Assembly: GCF_900102695.1 (NCBI RefSeq)
Contig: NZ_FMVW01000005.1
Coordinates: 124,001 to 188,000 of the forward strand
Length of the DNA stretch: 64,000 nucleotides
DNA from: Afifella marina DSM 2698
GTDB taxonomy: Bacteria > Pseudomonadota > Alphaproteobacteria > Rhizobiales > Afifellaceae
Direction: 5' to 3'
The notes beneath the pieces were generated by a model, which was not told the origin of the DNA, ran no database searches, and saw only the letters and a program-made list of their open reading frames with translations. Within the stretch, counting starts at the first letter, position 1; every line of letters begins with the position of its first letter. Position numbers and translations under genes: made by a program. Below are positions 1 through 7,645 of the stretch, one piece after another.

Positions 1-184
1 AAGGCAGAGGCGCGATCGGGGGCTTCTCAAATCTTCCCGAACAAGAGGCCTGCAATTAGTTGTGCGGCTCTCATCCCTCTTCGTAGCGGGTTATCCGGGC
101 GCCAAAACCCGCCCTTGGAAGGCTTATCGCCTTTCCCTTTTTCGCCCGGCTTGTGCTATTCTTTCGATGCGAGGAGTTTCAACT

Positions 185-397
185 ATGAACGTCGAGCAAA
201 AGCGCCGGGACCGATCGCCCGAAGCCGTCGAGCGCCGTCGGCGCGCCGTCGAAGAGGCGGCGGCCGCAAACTATCGTCAGGGTCTGTCGCCGAGCCCCGC
301 TTACGCCGCCGCCATGGAGCAATTCGTGTCTGGCGAGATCACCATGGACGAGCTGCACGCCATCGGTGTGCGGTCCACGTCGGTCGGCCGGACATGA
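185..397 (+). CDS. VbhA-like antitoxin domain small protein
   Basis: A 70-residue charged protein with an Arg-rich N-terminus followed by a helix-loop-helix segment of the type NYRQGLSPSPAYAAAMEQFV and GEITMDELHA. That pattern resembles the VbhA antitoxin domain, which in known systems inhibits Fic-type AMP transferases. The ATG at 185 follows a GAGGAG ribosome binding site at about 173 and was preferred to a longer upstream reading frame. No Fic toxin is adjacent on this strand; the next gene is a PemK-like toxin facing it. The stop codon runs directly into a terminator. The family call rests on pattern similarity and is moderately secure; the partner is unknown. Confidence 0.65.
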   Translation: MNVEQKRRDRSPEAVERRRRAVEEAAAANYRQGLSPSPAYAAAMEQFVSGEITMDELHAIGVRSTSVGRT

Positions 398-424
398 AAA
401 AGCCCCGTCGAAACGGGGCTTTTT
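397..424 (+). terminator. Rho-independent terminator after VbhA-like gene
   Basis: AGCCCCG and CGGGGCT pair around a short TCGAAA loop and are followed by five T residues. An A run on the other side makes it usable in both directions, so it may also serve the convergent PemK-like gene. Confidence 0.85.
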
Positions 425-539
425 GCTGACACCGTGACCAGCTTGTCATCGCCCATCACAGCGGCCCTTACGGGACTTAAATCCCGGATTTCTCCGGGGC
501 CACCCGAGAAATGGGCTTCTCTGCCCGTTTTGTCAAATC

Positions 540-956
540 TTACATGCCAAGAGATCGGCGAATGCACTCGCGAATTTCTTCCATCTTTTCTGCGGGTAAT
601 ACGCGAATATCGTAGTCTCGTTCACCTTGGTTGTTTTTGCCGCGGTCGAGCAGCTTCAGGCGGTGAAATGCAACGCATATGATCATGTCTGCCTTCACCC
701 ACATGGTTGGTTGGGCGTAGGGAAACGGCAGCGGTGGATCCAATTCCAGAATACAATTGTATGGCTGCAGGGTTCTGGGCCTTGTCGTGCTCAAAGGCAC
801 GATCGTGCACAATTGTTCTCTTCCAGGAAGGGGCGGAGATACCACGATCGCGGGACGTCGCTTCCGCATCTCAGGGACACGGAAGCCTTCGTTGAGATCA
901 ACGCGAAGAATAGTCCCGATTTGCGGATGACGCAGGATGCCCATAAAGAACATCAT
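540..956 (-). CDS. PemK/MazF-family toxin-like protein
   Basis: About 138 residues with the PemK/MazF beta-barrel pattern: an N-terminal GTILRVDLNEGF strand, KRRPAIVVSPP, and LCTIVPLSTT. These correspond to the conserved R-P-x-V-V and T-V-P-L-S-T strands of this mRNA interferase family. The family cleaves single-stranded RNA and is normally kept inactive by an antitoxin encoded just upstream. No such antitoxin gene is visible upstream (957-1083). The nearest small gene is the convergent VbhA-like protein. The start is uncertain: ATGs at 956, 953 and 944 are all possible and none has a clear ribosome binding site; homologues would favour 944. Confidence 0.75.
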   Translation of the reverse strand: MMFFMGILRHPQIGTILRVDLNEGFRVPEMRKRRPAIVVSPPLPGREQLCTIVPLSTTRPRTLQPYNCILELDPPLPFPYAQPTMWVKADMIICVAFHRLKLLDRGKNNQGERDYDIRVLPAEKMEEIRECIRRSLGM

Positions 957-1083
957 TTGTCATAATTCTGGGATGAAGAAAGTAGGCTTTATGGCCGCAA
1001 TATAATTCCTGCAGATTCTGTCGTTTAACGTTCGATCTGAGCATTATGATCCAGATCTCGACGCCTGGGCGCTGTGATCTGGC

Positions 1084-1782
1084 TCAGCGCGGCAAAGCGC
1101 GGTCGAAGAGGGGGACGCCGCGGCGGCGGAGCGGCACGACGAGAGCGGCGCCGAGGGCGAAGCCGCCGATATGCGCCCACCAGCCGATATTGCTCGATTG
1201 CGGCGTCGACATCGCAAGGTTGGCGATCTGAAAGACGAGCCAGGCGCCGAGCAAGATGAAAGCGGGAAGGCGCAGGGGGATGCGGCCGAAGGCCAGCACC
1301 CAGAGTTTGACCCGCGGATGCAGGATCAGATAGCCGCCGACGATGGCCGCGACCGCACCCGAAGCGCCGATGAGGGGTGCCTCGGAGGAGGGGTTGGCGA
1401 GCGTGTAGATGTAGCCTGAGCCCGCCGCGCCCAAGACATAGAAGAGGAGATAGCGCAGGTGGCCGAGCGCATCTTCGATGTTGTCGCCGAAGATCCACAA
1501 GAACAGCATGTTGCCGCCGAGATGGATGATGTTGCCGTGCAGGAAGGCATAGGTGAGGAAGCTCAGCTCTTCCGGGATCAGCACGAAGCTCGGCGGCAAT
1601 TCGGCGATGTCGTTGACGACGGAGGGGATGAGGCCGAGCGAGATCGCCGCCATCTCTACGCGCGCCGCATCAAAGCCGCCTGTTAGGAAGAAGCATGCTG
1701 CCGTGATCGCGATGATCGACCAATTGACATAGGGTCGGCTGACATAGGCGAGCGGGTTCGCGTCGTGAAACGGCAGGAACAT
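1084..1782 (-). CDS. Rhomboid family intramembrane serine protease
   Basis: A 232-residue membrane protein with about six hydrophobic helices. The rhomboid hallmarks are intact: HGN at residues 82-84 and N91 in HLGGNM (oxyanion region), GASG with catalytic Ser141, and catalytic His204 in WWAHIGG. The family cleaves transmembrane substrates within the lipid bilayer. Substrates cannot be inferred. It lies downstream of, and in the same direction as, the adenosyltransferase gene (36 nt apart) and is probably cotranscribed with it. Confidence 0.93.
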   Translation of the reverse strand: MFLPFHDANPLAYVSRPYVNWSIIAITAACFFLTGGFDAARVEMAAISLGLIPSVVNDIAELPPSFVLIPEELSFLTYAFLHGNIIHLGGNMLFLWIFGDNIEDALGHLRYLLFYVLGAAGSGYIYTLANPSSEAPLIGASGAVAAIVGGYLILHPRVKLWVLAFGRIPLRLPAFILLGAWLVFQIANLAMSTPQSSNIGWWAHIGGFALGAALVVPLRRRGVPLFDRALPR

Positions 1783-1817
1783 CGCTCAACCTGGGTTCGA
1801 GCCGCCGCGCCGCAGCA

Positions 1818-2411
1818 TCAGCGGTTCTGGCCCGGCACCCAGAGGACATCGGTTTCGCCCTTGTCGTTCACCCAGCGGGCGGCGACGAAGAGGAAATCGG
1901 ACAGCCGGTTCAGATACTGGATTGCCGGAGCGGCGACCTTTTCCGGCTCTTGGTCCGCCAGGGCGACGACAAGGCGTTCGGCGCGGCGCGCGACGGTGCG
2001 GGCAAGATGCAGCTGCGCGGCCGCCCAGGTGCCTCCCGGCAGGATGAAGGAGCGCAGCGGGGAGAGCTCCTTGTTGAGGCGGTCGATGTCGCGCTCCAGG
2101 CGCTCCACCTGGGAGGGAACGATGCGCAGGCGCTCGTATTCCCGCGGCTTGCCGTCATCGGGCGTGGCGAGATCTGCGCCGAGATCGAAGAGGTCGTTCT
2201 GGATGCGGGCGAGCATCTCGTCGATCTCTTTCGTCGGTGCGCCGATCGACAGATTGAGGCCGGCCCGAACGACGCCCAAAAGCGCATTGGTTTCATCGAC
2301 GGTGCCATAGGCTTCGACGCGCGGATCGTATTTCGCACGGCGCTCGCCGGTGCCGAGCGCGGTGGTGCCGTCGTCGCCGCGGCGCGTGTAGATCTTGTTG
2401 AGGACGACCAT
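1818..2411 (-). CDS. PduO-type ATP:cob(I)alamin adenosyltransferase
   Basis: A 197-residue protein that transfers adenosyl from ATP to reduced corrinoid, giving adenosylcobalamin. The ATP-binding signature TRRGDDGTT is at residues 9-17. Further family blocks are the DETNALLG helix around residue 40 and ILPGGTWAAAQLH with ARTVARRAER near residue 130. The ATG at 2411 puts the signature at the expected distance from the N-terminus; the longer reading frame upstream looks non-coding. In many Hyphomicrobiales this gene sits beside a twin-transmembrane protein and etfBA; here a PagL-like gene separates it from the twin-TM gene and no etfBA follows. Confidence 0.93.
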   Translation of the reverse strand: MVVLNKIYTRRGDDGTTALGTGERRAKYDPRVEAYGTVDETNALLGVVRAGLNLSIGAPTKEIDEMLARIQNDLFDLGADLATPDDGKPREYERLRIVPSQVERLERDIDRLNKELSPLRSFILPGGTWAAAQLHLARTVARRAERLVVALADQEPEKVAAPAIQYLNRLSDFLFVAARWVNDKGETDVLWVPGQNR

Positions 2412-2583
2412 CGGCTTCTCCGTTTTCAAGGCGGAGCCGAAACTAGGGCAATTCGGGAAAGATTGAAGCGCTTGCGAGGGAAGAGTGTCGCAGCGTTGCG
2501 TGCCGCGAAATCTGTTTCCGCCTGGCGGCCTGCGGGAGCGGCACCCGGCGGCCGGCAAGAGGGTGCCGCCGCCTGGGAAGGCT

Positions 2584-2601
2584 GAGGCCCGAACGGGCCT
2601 C
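2584..2601. other. Perfect hairpin near the end of the PagL-like gene
   Basis: GAGGCCCG and CGGGCCTC pair around an AA loop, 8 nt beyond the stop of the PagL-like gene on the minus strand. There is no T tract, so it may be an mRNA-stabilising stem or a weak terminator. Confidence 0.5.
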
Positions 2602-2609
2602 AAAAGAGC

Positions 2610-3218
2610 TTAGAACTTGTAGCCGACCATCACGCCGGCATGGGTGAGACCGTCATTGTCGTCGCACAGGCCGGCATTGGAGGAATGGTCGATGCGGGCC
2701 ATGACGCGCAGATGCTGCGTGACGTTGACGCCGAGGCCGGCGCTTTCACGAAACAGCGTCGAGCAGCCGAGACGGGCGCCGGTTTCCGCGTGATCGGTGT
2801 TGCCGTCGTGGATGGTGCCGCCGAAGGTGCCTTCCAGGAAAATCCGCTTGGTCAGATTGTAGTCCCAGGTGAGGCCGGCATAGACCTGATTGGTGCCGCC
2901 CGAGGTGGTGACGGTGCCGCCGATATGCGGGCGCGGGCGCAACAGGAAATCGACGAAGCGGTTGTCGAAGGGCGTCATCGGATTGCCGAAGAGCACTTCG
3001 CCGTTGAGGAAGACGCCTTCTTCCTCGTCGGTGAGGCGATGGCGATCGTCGAGGAAACCTGTGGCGCCGATGCGCACTTCGTCAAAGAAATGATAGGTGC
3101 TGACCGGCTCGGCCGCATAATAGACAGGGTCGGCAGGATCGGCCGGCAGATCGGCTGCCAGCGCCGCAGATGTCCCGAAAAGCGCAATCAATCCCGCGCC
3201 AAAGCTCAATAACCGCAT
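2610..3218 (-). CDS. PagL-like acyloxyacyl hydrolase / outer membrane protein
   Basis: A 202-residue protein with a signal peptide (residues 1-22, cleavage after ALAA) and a small beta-barrel pattern ending in GVMVGYKF, with the aromatic last residue typical of outer membrane proteins. The HSSNA motif at residues 178-182 matches the His-x-Ser-Asn-Ala active site of PagL, which removes the 3-O acyl chain of lipid A. The catalytic acid expected about 14 residues after the His falls on Thr192, so activity is uncertain. ATG 3218 was chosen because it opens the signal peptide. Lipid A remodelling is inferred from the family only. Confidence 0.75.
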   Translation of the reverse strand: MRLLSFGAGLIALFGTSAALAADLPADPADPVYYAAEPVSTYHFFDEVRIGATGFLDDRHRLTDEEEGVFLNGEVLFGNPMTPFDNRFVDFLLRPRPHIGGTVTTSGGTNQVYAGLTWDYNLTKRIFLEGTFGGTIHDGNTDHAETGARLGCSTLFRESAGLGVNVTQHLRVMARIDHSSNAGLCDDNDGLTHAGVMVGYKF

Positions 3219-3364
3219 CACAGCCCCGTGAAATTGTTGCTTCGGCTTTAGCTTTGCCGGCCGGGCGCGGCAACGGTCTTTGCCGGAAAGGTGGCAAAAC
3301 GCGGCCAGAGCTTCGTCGATTGTTGCCCCAAAGGCACGCGTCTCAGATGCTGCCGGGCGAGATG

Positions 3365-3544
3365 TCAGCGGGTGCTGAGCCAGAGGCCCGCCATCAAAAC
3401 GACGACGGCGAGAAACTGCAGACCGACGCGCCAGCGCATCAGACTTTGCGAGCGATTGGGGCTGCCGCCGCGCAGCATGTTCCACAATCCGAGTACAAGC
3501 ACGACGAGAACGGCAAGGACGGCGACCGGACCAAGATATTCCAT
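3365..3544 (-). CDS. Twin transmembrane helix small protein
   Basis: A 59-residue protein made of two hydrophobic helices (about residues 5-23 and 41-57) separated by a polar RGGSPNRSQSLMRWR linker. This matches the small HIG1-like twin-transmembrane protein found in Hyphomicrobiales next to the corrinoid adenosyltransferase and an SDR gene. Both neighbours are present here, although the PagL-like gene intervenes. ATG 3544, TGA 3365-3367. The role of the bacterial family is not established; mitochondrial HIG1 proteins assist respiratory supercomplexes. Confidence 0.85.
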   Translation of the reverse strand: MEYLGPVAVLAVLVVLVLGLWNMLRGGSPNRSQSLMRWRVGLQFLAVVVLMAGLWLSTR

Positions 3545-3641
3545 GGTTTTCCTGCCTTGGCTGAGGACCAGAAAACCGCATTAAGCCAGGCACAGACGAG
3601 ACGCAAATCTGAGCGGCGGGGAAAGCGGGCTCTTGTTTTTC

Positions 3642-4481
3642 CTAATTGGTGGCGCGCGTCGCCATCTTATGCAGCAACCGGCGCGGCAGAAGACGGCGGC
3701 CGAAGGCGGCGATCCTGGTCTGGCGGGTGACGGGATAATGGGTCGCCGGACTGGGCGCCTCGCAGGCTTCGATGAGAACATCGAGGACCGCTTCGGGGCC
3801 GAGCTGCCCAAAGGTGTTGCCGCCCTTTTCCATGGAGGCGAGGCGGCGGCGGTAATAGGCGGCATGGACGGAGGCGTCGATGTCGACGTTGCGATGGAAG
3901 GCGGCGACGGCGTTTTCCGTCATGCGGCTTTCAATCGGGCCGGGCTCGATCGCCACGACCTTGATGCCGGTGTCGGCAAGCTCGATTCGCAAAGTGTCGG
4001 TGTAGCCTTCGAGCGCAAATTTCGAGGAATTGTAGGCGCCGCGGAAGCCGAGCGCGACGAGGCCGAGGACGGAGGAGTTCATGACGATGCGGCCGGCATT
4101 CTGGCGGCGCATCACCGGGATCACCTTTCGGGTGAGCTCGTGCCAGCCGAAGAAATTGGCATCGAACTGGGCGCGCAGGACGGCAGAAGAGATGTCTTCA
4201 AGGGCGCCGGGCTGCGAATAGGCGCCGTTGTTGAAGAGGGCGTCGAGACGGCCGTCCGTGGCGGCGAGCACAGATTGAAGAGCGGCCGCGATCGAGGCCT
4301 CGTCGGCATAGTCGAGATAGAGCGCTTCAAGGCCATGTTTGCCGCCGGCTTCGTGCAGGGCCGCGAGATCCGCCTCGTTGCGGGCCGTGGCAAAGACGCG
4401 CCAGCCGCGCCGCGCCATGGCGAGGGCGCAATGGCGGCCGATGCCGGAAGAGCAGCCGGTGATCAAAATGCTGCGGGCCAT
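3642..4481 (-). CDS. SDR family NAD(P)-dependent oxidoreductase
   Basis: A 279-residue classical short-chain dehydrogenase: nucleotide-binding TGCSSGIG at residues 8-15, NNGA at 84-87, catalytic Ser at 136-137 in MNSSVLG, and YNSSK with Tyr150 and Lys154, followed by PGPI. The C-terminus carries a basic tail. The longer open frame upstream of ATG 4481 lacks family similarity. The substrate is unknown. It lies upstream of the twin-TM gene in the same direction, the usual order for this neighbourhood in related bacteria. Confidence 0.9.
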   Translation of the reverse strand: MARSILITGCSSGIGRHCALAMARRGWRVFATARNEADLAALHEAGGKHGLEALYLDYADEASIAAALQSVLAATDGRLDALFNNGAYSQPGALEDISSAVLRAQFDANFFGWHELTRKVIPVMRRQNAGRIVMNSSVLGLVALGFRGAYNSSKFALEGYTDTLRIELADTGIKVVAIEPGPIESRMTENAVAAFHRNVDIDASVHAAYYRRRLASMEKGGNTFGQLGPEAVLDVLIEACEAPSPATHYPVTRQTRIAAFGRRLLPRRLLHKMATRATN

Positions 4482-4671
4482 GCGGGCTTGTCCTTTGGTC
4501 CCCTTGTGCGGGGCGCGTGAAATCGGGCTTTTCTTCAGCCCTTGTCCCCGCTTCCTCCTAGGCAATCAAGTGGCGGCGGCTTAAGGCGGGAGGAGATCCG
4601 AATTTCGCCGCACACAGCCGCCCCAAGCCGCCCATGGCCGCCCCAAGCCGCCGCAACCGCCGCAAACTCTG

Positions 4672-5628
4672 ATGTCCGACACCGCCAACATCGTCCTCAC
4701 CATTTTCGGCCTCATCGGGATCGGCTATCTCGCGGCGCGCTTCAAGCTCCTGAAGATGGAGACCGGCGGGGCGCTCGCCGATTTCGTCTTCACCATCGCC
4801 ATTCCACTCCTTCTCTTTCGCACGCTGGCGCATGCCGATTTCCACGGGCTGTCGCCGTGGCGGATCTGGATTGCGTATTTTGTCGGCGTGCTCGTCACCT
4901 GGACGGTGGCGCATGTTCTCGTTCGGCGGCTGTTCAAGCGCGATACGCGCTCAGGCGTCGTCGCCGGCGTCTCGGCCGCCTTCGCCAATACGGTTCTGAT
5001 CGGCATTCCGCTGGCACGTGCCACCTATGGCGACCCCGGCACGGTGGTCGTCCTCATTCTCGTCTCGGTGCATCTGCCGGTGATGATGGCGGCAAGCCTC
5101 GCCCTCAACACCTGGGCGCGACGGCGCGACGGGCTCGCGGCCGAGGTGGAGAGCAGCCGTGCCATGTGGGGGGCGTTTGCGCTCGAACTCATCCGCCATC
5201 CGCTCATCATCGGCATCATCCTGGGCGGCATCTGGCACGTTTTCCATCTGCCGATCCCGGGGCTTGCCGAAAAGCTGATCGACAGCCTTGCCGATGTGGC
5301 GGGACCGGTGGCGCTTTTTGCCTGCGGCATGGGGCTTGCCCGCTACGGCATCGCCCGCAACATCCCGGCGGGTGCGGTCCTTGCGGGCATGAAGCTCTTC
5401 TTCATGCCGCTCGTCGTTCTGCCGGTGGCGCTCCTCATCGGGCTCGGCCCGGTGCCGACGGCCGCTCTGGTGCTGGTGGCGGCCTGTCCGACCGGCGTCA
5501 ACGCTTTCCTCATCGCCACCCGCTTCGGCACGGGCGAGGCGCTCGCCTCCAATACGACACTGATCTCGACGGCCTTCGGCGTCGGCGGCGTCGCCTTCTG
5601 GCTCATGGTGTTGCGCGCTTTTACGTGA
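4672..5628 (+). CDS. AEC family transporter (auxin efflux carrier-like permease)
   Basis: A 318-residue membrane protein with about ten hydrophobic segments in two inverted halves. Family features include AAFANTVLIGIPL around residues 100-115, with the conserved Asn-Thr in a broken helix, and CPTGVNAF in the second half. AEC transporters move small organic acids or similar compounds; the substrate is not predictable here. It converges on gluQ, and both stop codons fall inside a short tandem repeat. Confidence 0.88.
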   Translation: MSDTANIVLTIFGLIGIGYLAARFKLLKMETGGALADFVFTIAIPLLLFRTLAHADFHGLSPWRIWIAYFVGVLVTWTVAHVLVRRLFKRDTRSGVVAGVSAAFANTVLIGIPLARATYGDPGTVVVLILVSVHLPVMMAASLALNTWARRRDGLAAEVESSRAMWGAFALELIRHPLIIGIILGGIWHVFHLPIPGLAEKLIDSLADVAGPVALFACGMGLARYGIARNIPAGAVLAGMKLFFMPLVVLPVALLIGLGPVPTAALVLVAACPTGVNAFLIATRFGTGEALASNTTLISTAFGVGGVAFWLMVLRAFT

Positions 5629-5670
5629 ACCTCAGGCCCTTGAACTTCCAGGCCCTTGAGCCTCAGGCGA
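5626..5670. repeat. Tandem repeat (15-16 bp x 3) spanning two convergent stop codons
   Basis: Three imperfect units, TGAACCTCAGGCCCT, TGAACTTCCAGGCCCT and TGAGCCTCAGGCGA, begin exactly at the TGA of the AEC gene. The minus-strand TGA of gluQ (TCA at 5663-5665) lies in the last unit. Confidence 0.85.
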
Positions 5671-6571
5671 CGGACGCGGCCGCCGGTGGCGCAAAGCCGA
5701 GACTGCGGCGAATGTCGTCGGGGGTGGCGCCCGTCTCGCGCAGGTCGGCCAGAGCGGTCGAGCCGGCGGATTTCGCAAGCTTGCGTCCCTCCTTGTCGAG
5801 GATCAGCCGGTGATGATGGTAGAGGGGTGCGGGCAGGCCGAGCAGCACCTGCAGGAGGCGGTGGACCGAGGTCGCCGCTTCGAGATCGGCCCCGCGCACG
5901 ACATGGGTGACGCCCTGATAGGCGTCGTCGAGGGTGACGGCGAGATGATAGCTCGCCGGCACGTCCTTGCGCGCCAGAATGACGTCGCCCCAAGTGCTCG
6001 GATGGGCGCTCACGCGTGTCGTCTCTCCGGTCTCAAGATCGAGCTCCTGCCAGGCGAGCGGCTCAAGGCCCGCGAGAGCCCGGCGCATATCGAGGCGGAG
6101 CGCATAGGGGGCGCCGGTCGCGATCCTGTCGGCGCGCATTTGGCTCGACCAGTCGCGTTCGAGGCCCGGATAATGCGGGGCGCCATCGGGATCGCGCGGC
6201 CAGGTGTGGCCGGTCTTTTCCTTTTCAGAGATGGCGCCACGGATTTCCGAGCGGCTCAAGAATGCGGGGTAGAGAAGGCCGAGGCGGTCCAAGGCGGCGA
6301 GCGCGCCGGCATAGGCCGGGAAGCGATGGCTTTGGCACAGGATCGGCTGTTCGAAGGCGATGCCGAGCCAGGCGAGATCATCGAAGATCGCGTCGGTGAA
6401 TTCCGGCCGGGCGCGGGTGTAGTCGATGTCTTCCATACGAAGGAGAAGTCGGCCGCCCGCGGCCCTGGCGGCGCGCTCGTTGAGGAGCGCGCTATAGGCA
6501 TGGCCGAGATGCAGATAGCCGTTCGGGCTCGGCGCGAACCGGAAGACGGGTTTTTCAGGCGCGCGGTTCAA
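5663..6571 (-). CDS. gluQ: Glutamyl-Q tRNA(Asp) synthetase
   Basis: A 302-residue truncated GluRS-like enzyme that glutamylates queuosine at position 34 of tRNA(Asp). It has RFAPSPNGYLHLGH at residues 11-24 (class I HIGH motif), DIDYTRARPEF, and KLAKS at 264-268 (KMSKS). It lacks an anticodon-binding domain and matches the family length. The CxC...Y...C zinc site of the E. coli enzyme is absent: the region reads YPAFLSRSEIRGA. The stop lies in a tandem repeat shared with the AEC gene. The start overlaps the 3' end of the upstream DMT transporter gene by 17 nt, suggesting translational coupling. Confidence 0.93.
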   Translation of the reverse strand: MNRAPEKPVFRFAPSPNGYLHLGHAYSALLNERAARAAGGRLLLRMEDIDYTRARPEFTDAIFDDLAWLGIAFEQPILCQSHRFPAYAGALAALDRLGLLYPAFLSRSEIRGAISEKEKTGHTWPRDPDGAPHYPGLERDWSSQMRADRIATGAPYALRLDMRRALAGLEPLAWQELDLETGETTRVSAHPSTWGDVILARKDVPASYHLAVTLDDAYQGVTHVVRGADLEAATSVHRLLQVLLGLPAPLYHHHRLILDKEGRKLAKSAGSTALADLRETGATPDDIRRSLGFAPPAAASVA

Positions 6572-7475
6572 TCGAGGGAGGCGTCCTGGTGCGCCGTTCG
6601 CGATAGAGAATGAAAAGGCCGCTCAAGATGATAATCGCACCTCCCAGAACCGTCGAACGCGGCGGAACATCGCCGAATATGACGAAGCCGAGGGCGGTGA
6701 TCCAGAGAATCTCGCTGTAGACGAAAGGCGCAAGCAGGGTGGCGGGCGCGAGCTCGTGCGCCTTGATCAACAGCCAATGGCCGAGGCCGCCGAAAAAGCC
6801 GGTGGAGATGAGGAGGCCCCAGAGAAAGGCGCTGGGCACGGTTTCCCATTGGGCGATGCCGAGCGGTGCGATGGCGAAGCTTGCGAGGATCGCCGGCATG
6901 ACGATCATACTCTGCGCGGTTTCGCGCCCGGCCATCTGGCGCGTCAGGATGACGTAGAGCGCGTTCGAGGTCGCGGCCCCGACCGAGAGAAGCATCGCCG
7001 GCTCGAAGGCTCCCGGTACCGGCTGGATGATGATGAGCGCGCCGAGGAAGCCGACGACGACCGCAGCCCAACGCTGCGGCCCCGCCCATTCGCCGAGCAT
7101 CGGCCCGGCAAGCGCCGTGACGATGAAGGGGCCGATGAAGAAGATGCTGACGGTCTGGGCGAGCTGAAGATGGCGGACGGCCAGAAAGTTGAACAAAGTC
7201 GAGCCGACGAGGCAGCAGGCGCGCGCCACCTGCAGCTTCTTGTTGCGCGGCAGACAGAGCGCCATGTCGCGCCACGGCCGGAAGATGACGAGCGTCAGAA
7301 TGAAATGCGTGAGAAAGCGCACCCAGACGATCTGCATCGCCGGCAGCCATTGGCCGAGATATTTCGCCGTCGTGTCGAGACAGGCGAAGCAGAGAAAGGC
7401 GAGCATGATGAGAAGAAGCGCACGCAGGCGCGCAGCGGCGGCGCCAGCGCCCGCGTCTTCGGAAAGGGAGACCAT
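6555..7475 (-). CDS. DMT (EamA) family transporter
   Basis: A 306-residue membrane protein with about ten helices in two EamA halves: an N-terminal half starting LLIMLAFLCFACLDTTAKYL and a second half ending in ALGFVIFGDVPPRSTVLGGAIIILSG, the typical family ending. The direction of transport and substrate are unknown; relatives export amino acids or metabolites. It overlaps gluQ downstream by 17 nt, so the two are probably cotranscribed. Confidence 0.88.
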   Translation of the reverse strand: MVSLSEDAGAGAAAARLRALLLIMLAFLCFACLDTTAKYLGQWLPAMQIVWVRFLTHFILTLVIFRPWRDMALCLPRNKKLQVARACCLVGSTLFNFLAVRHLQLAQTVSIFFIGPFIVTALAGPMLGEWAGPQRWAAVVVGFLGALIIIQPVPGAFEPAMLLSVGAATSNALYVILTRQMAGRETAQSMIVMPAILASFAIAPLGIAQWETVPSAFLWGLLISTGFFGGLGHWLLIKAHELAPATLLAPFVYSEILWITALGFVIFGDVPPRSTVLGGAIIILSGLFILYRERRTRTPPSIEPRA

Positions 7476-7645
7476 TTCACATGCAAAGGGCCTTCCTGGC
7501 CGGAAAGCAAGCTCTCATCTCTCTGTCATCTCCGGGCCCTCTCGCCCTCTCATGCCGGGCGGCAGCGCTCCCCTGCGCAAAAGCCGTTGCAGAGCCGGCG
7601 CATTTGCTTTTCACATGGGCGTGAGATGCTTTGGAGAGGCTTCCC

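Noticed and set aside
1..184. Possible start of an upstream gene at the window edge
   Set aside because: Frames in this stretch lack similarity and a ribosome binding site; the VbhA-like start at 185 is better supported.
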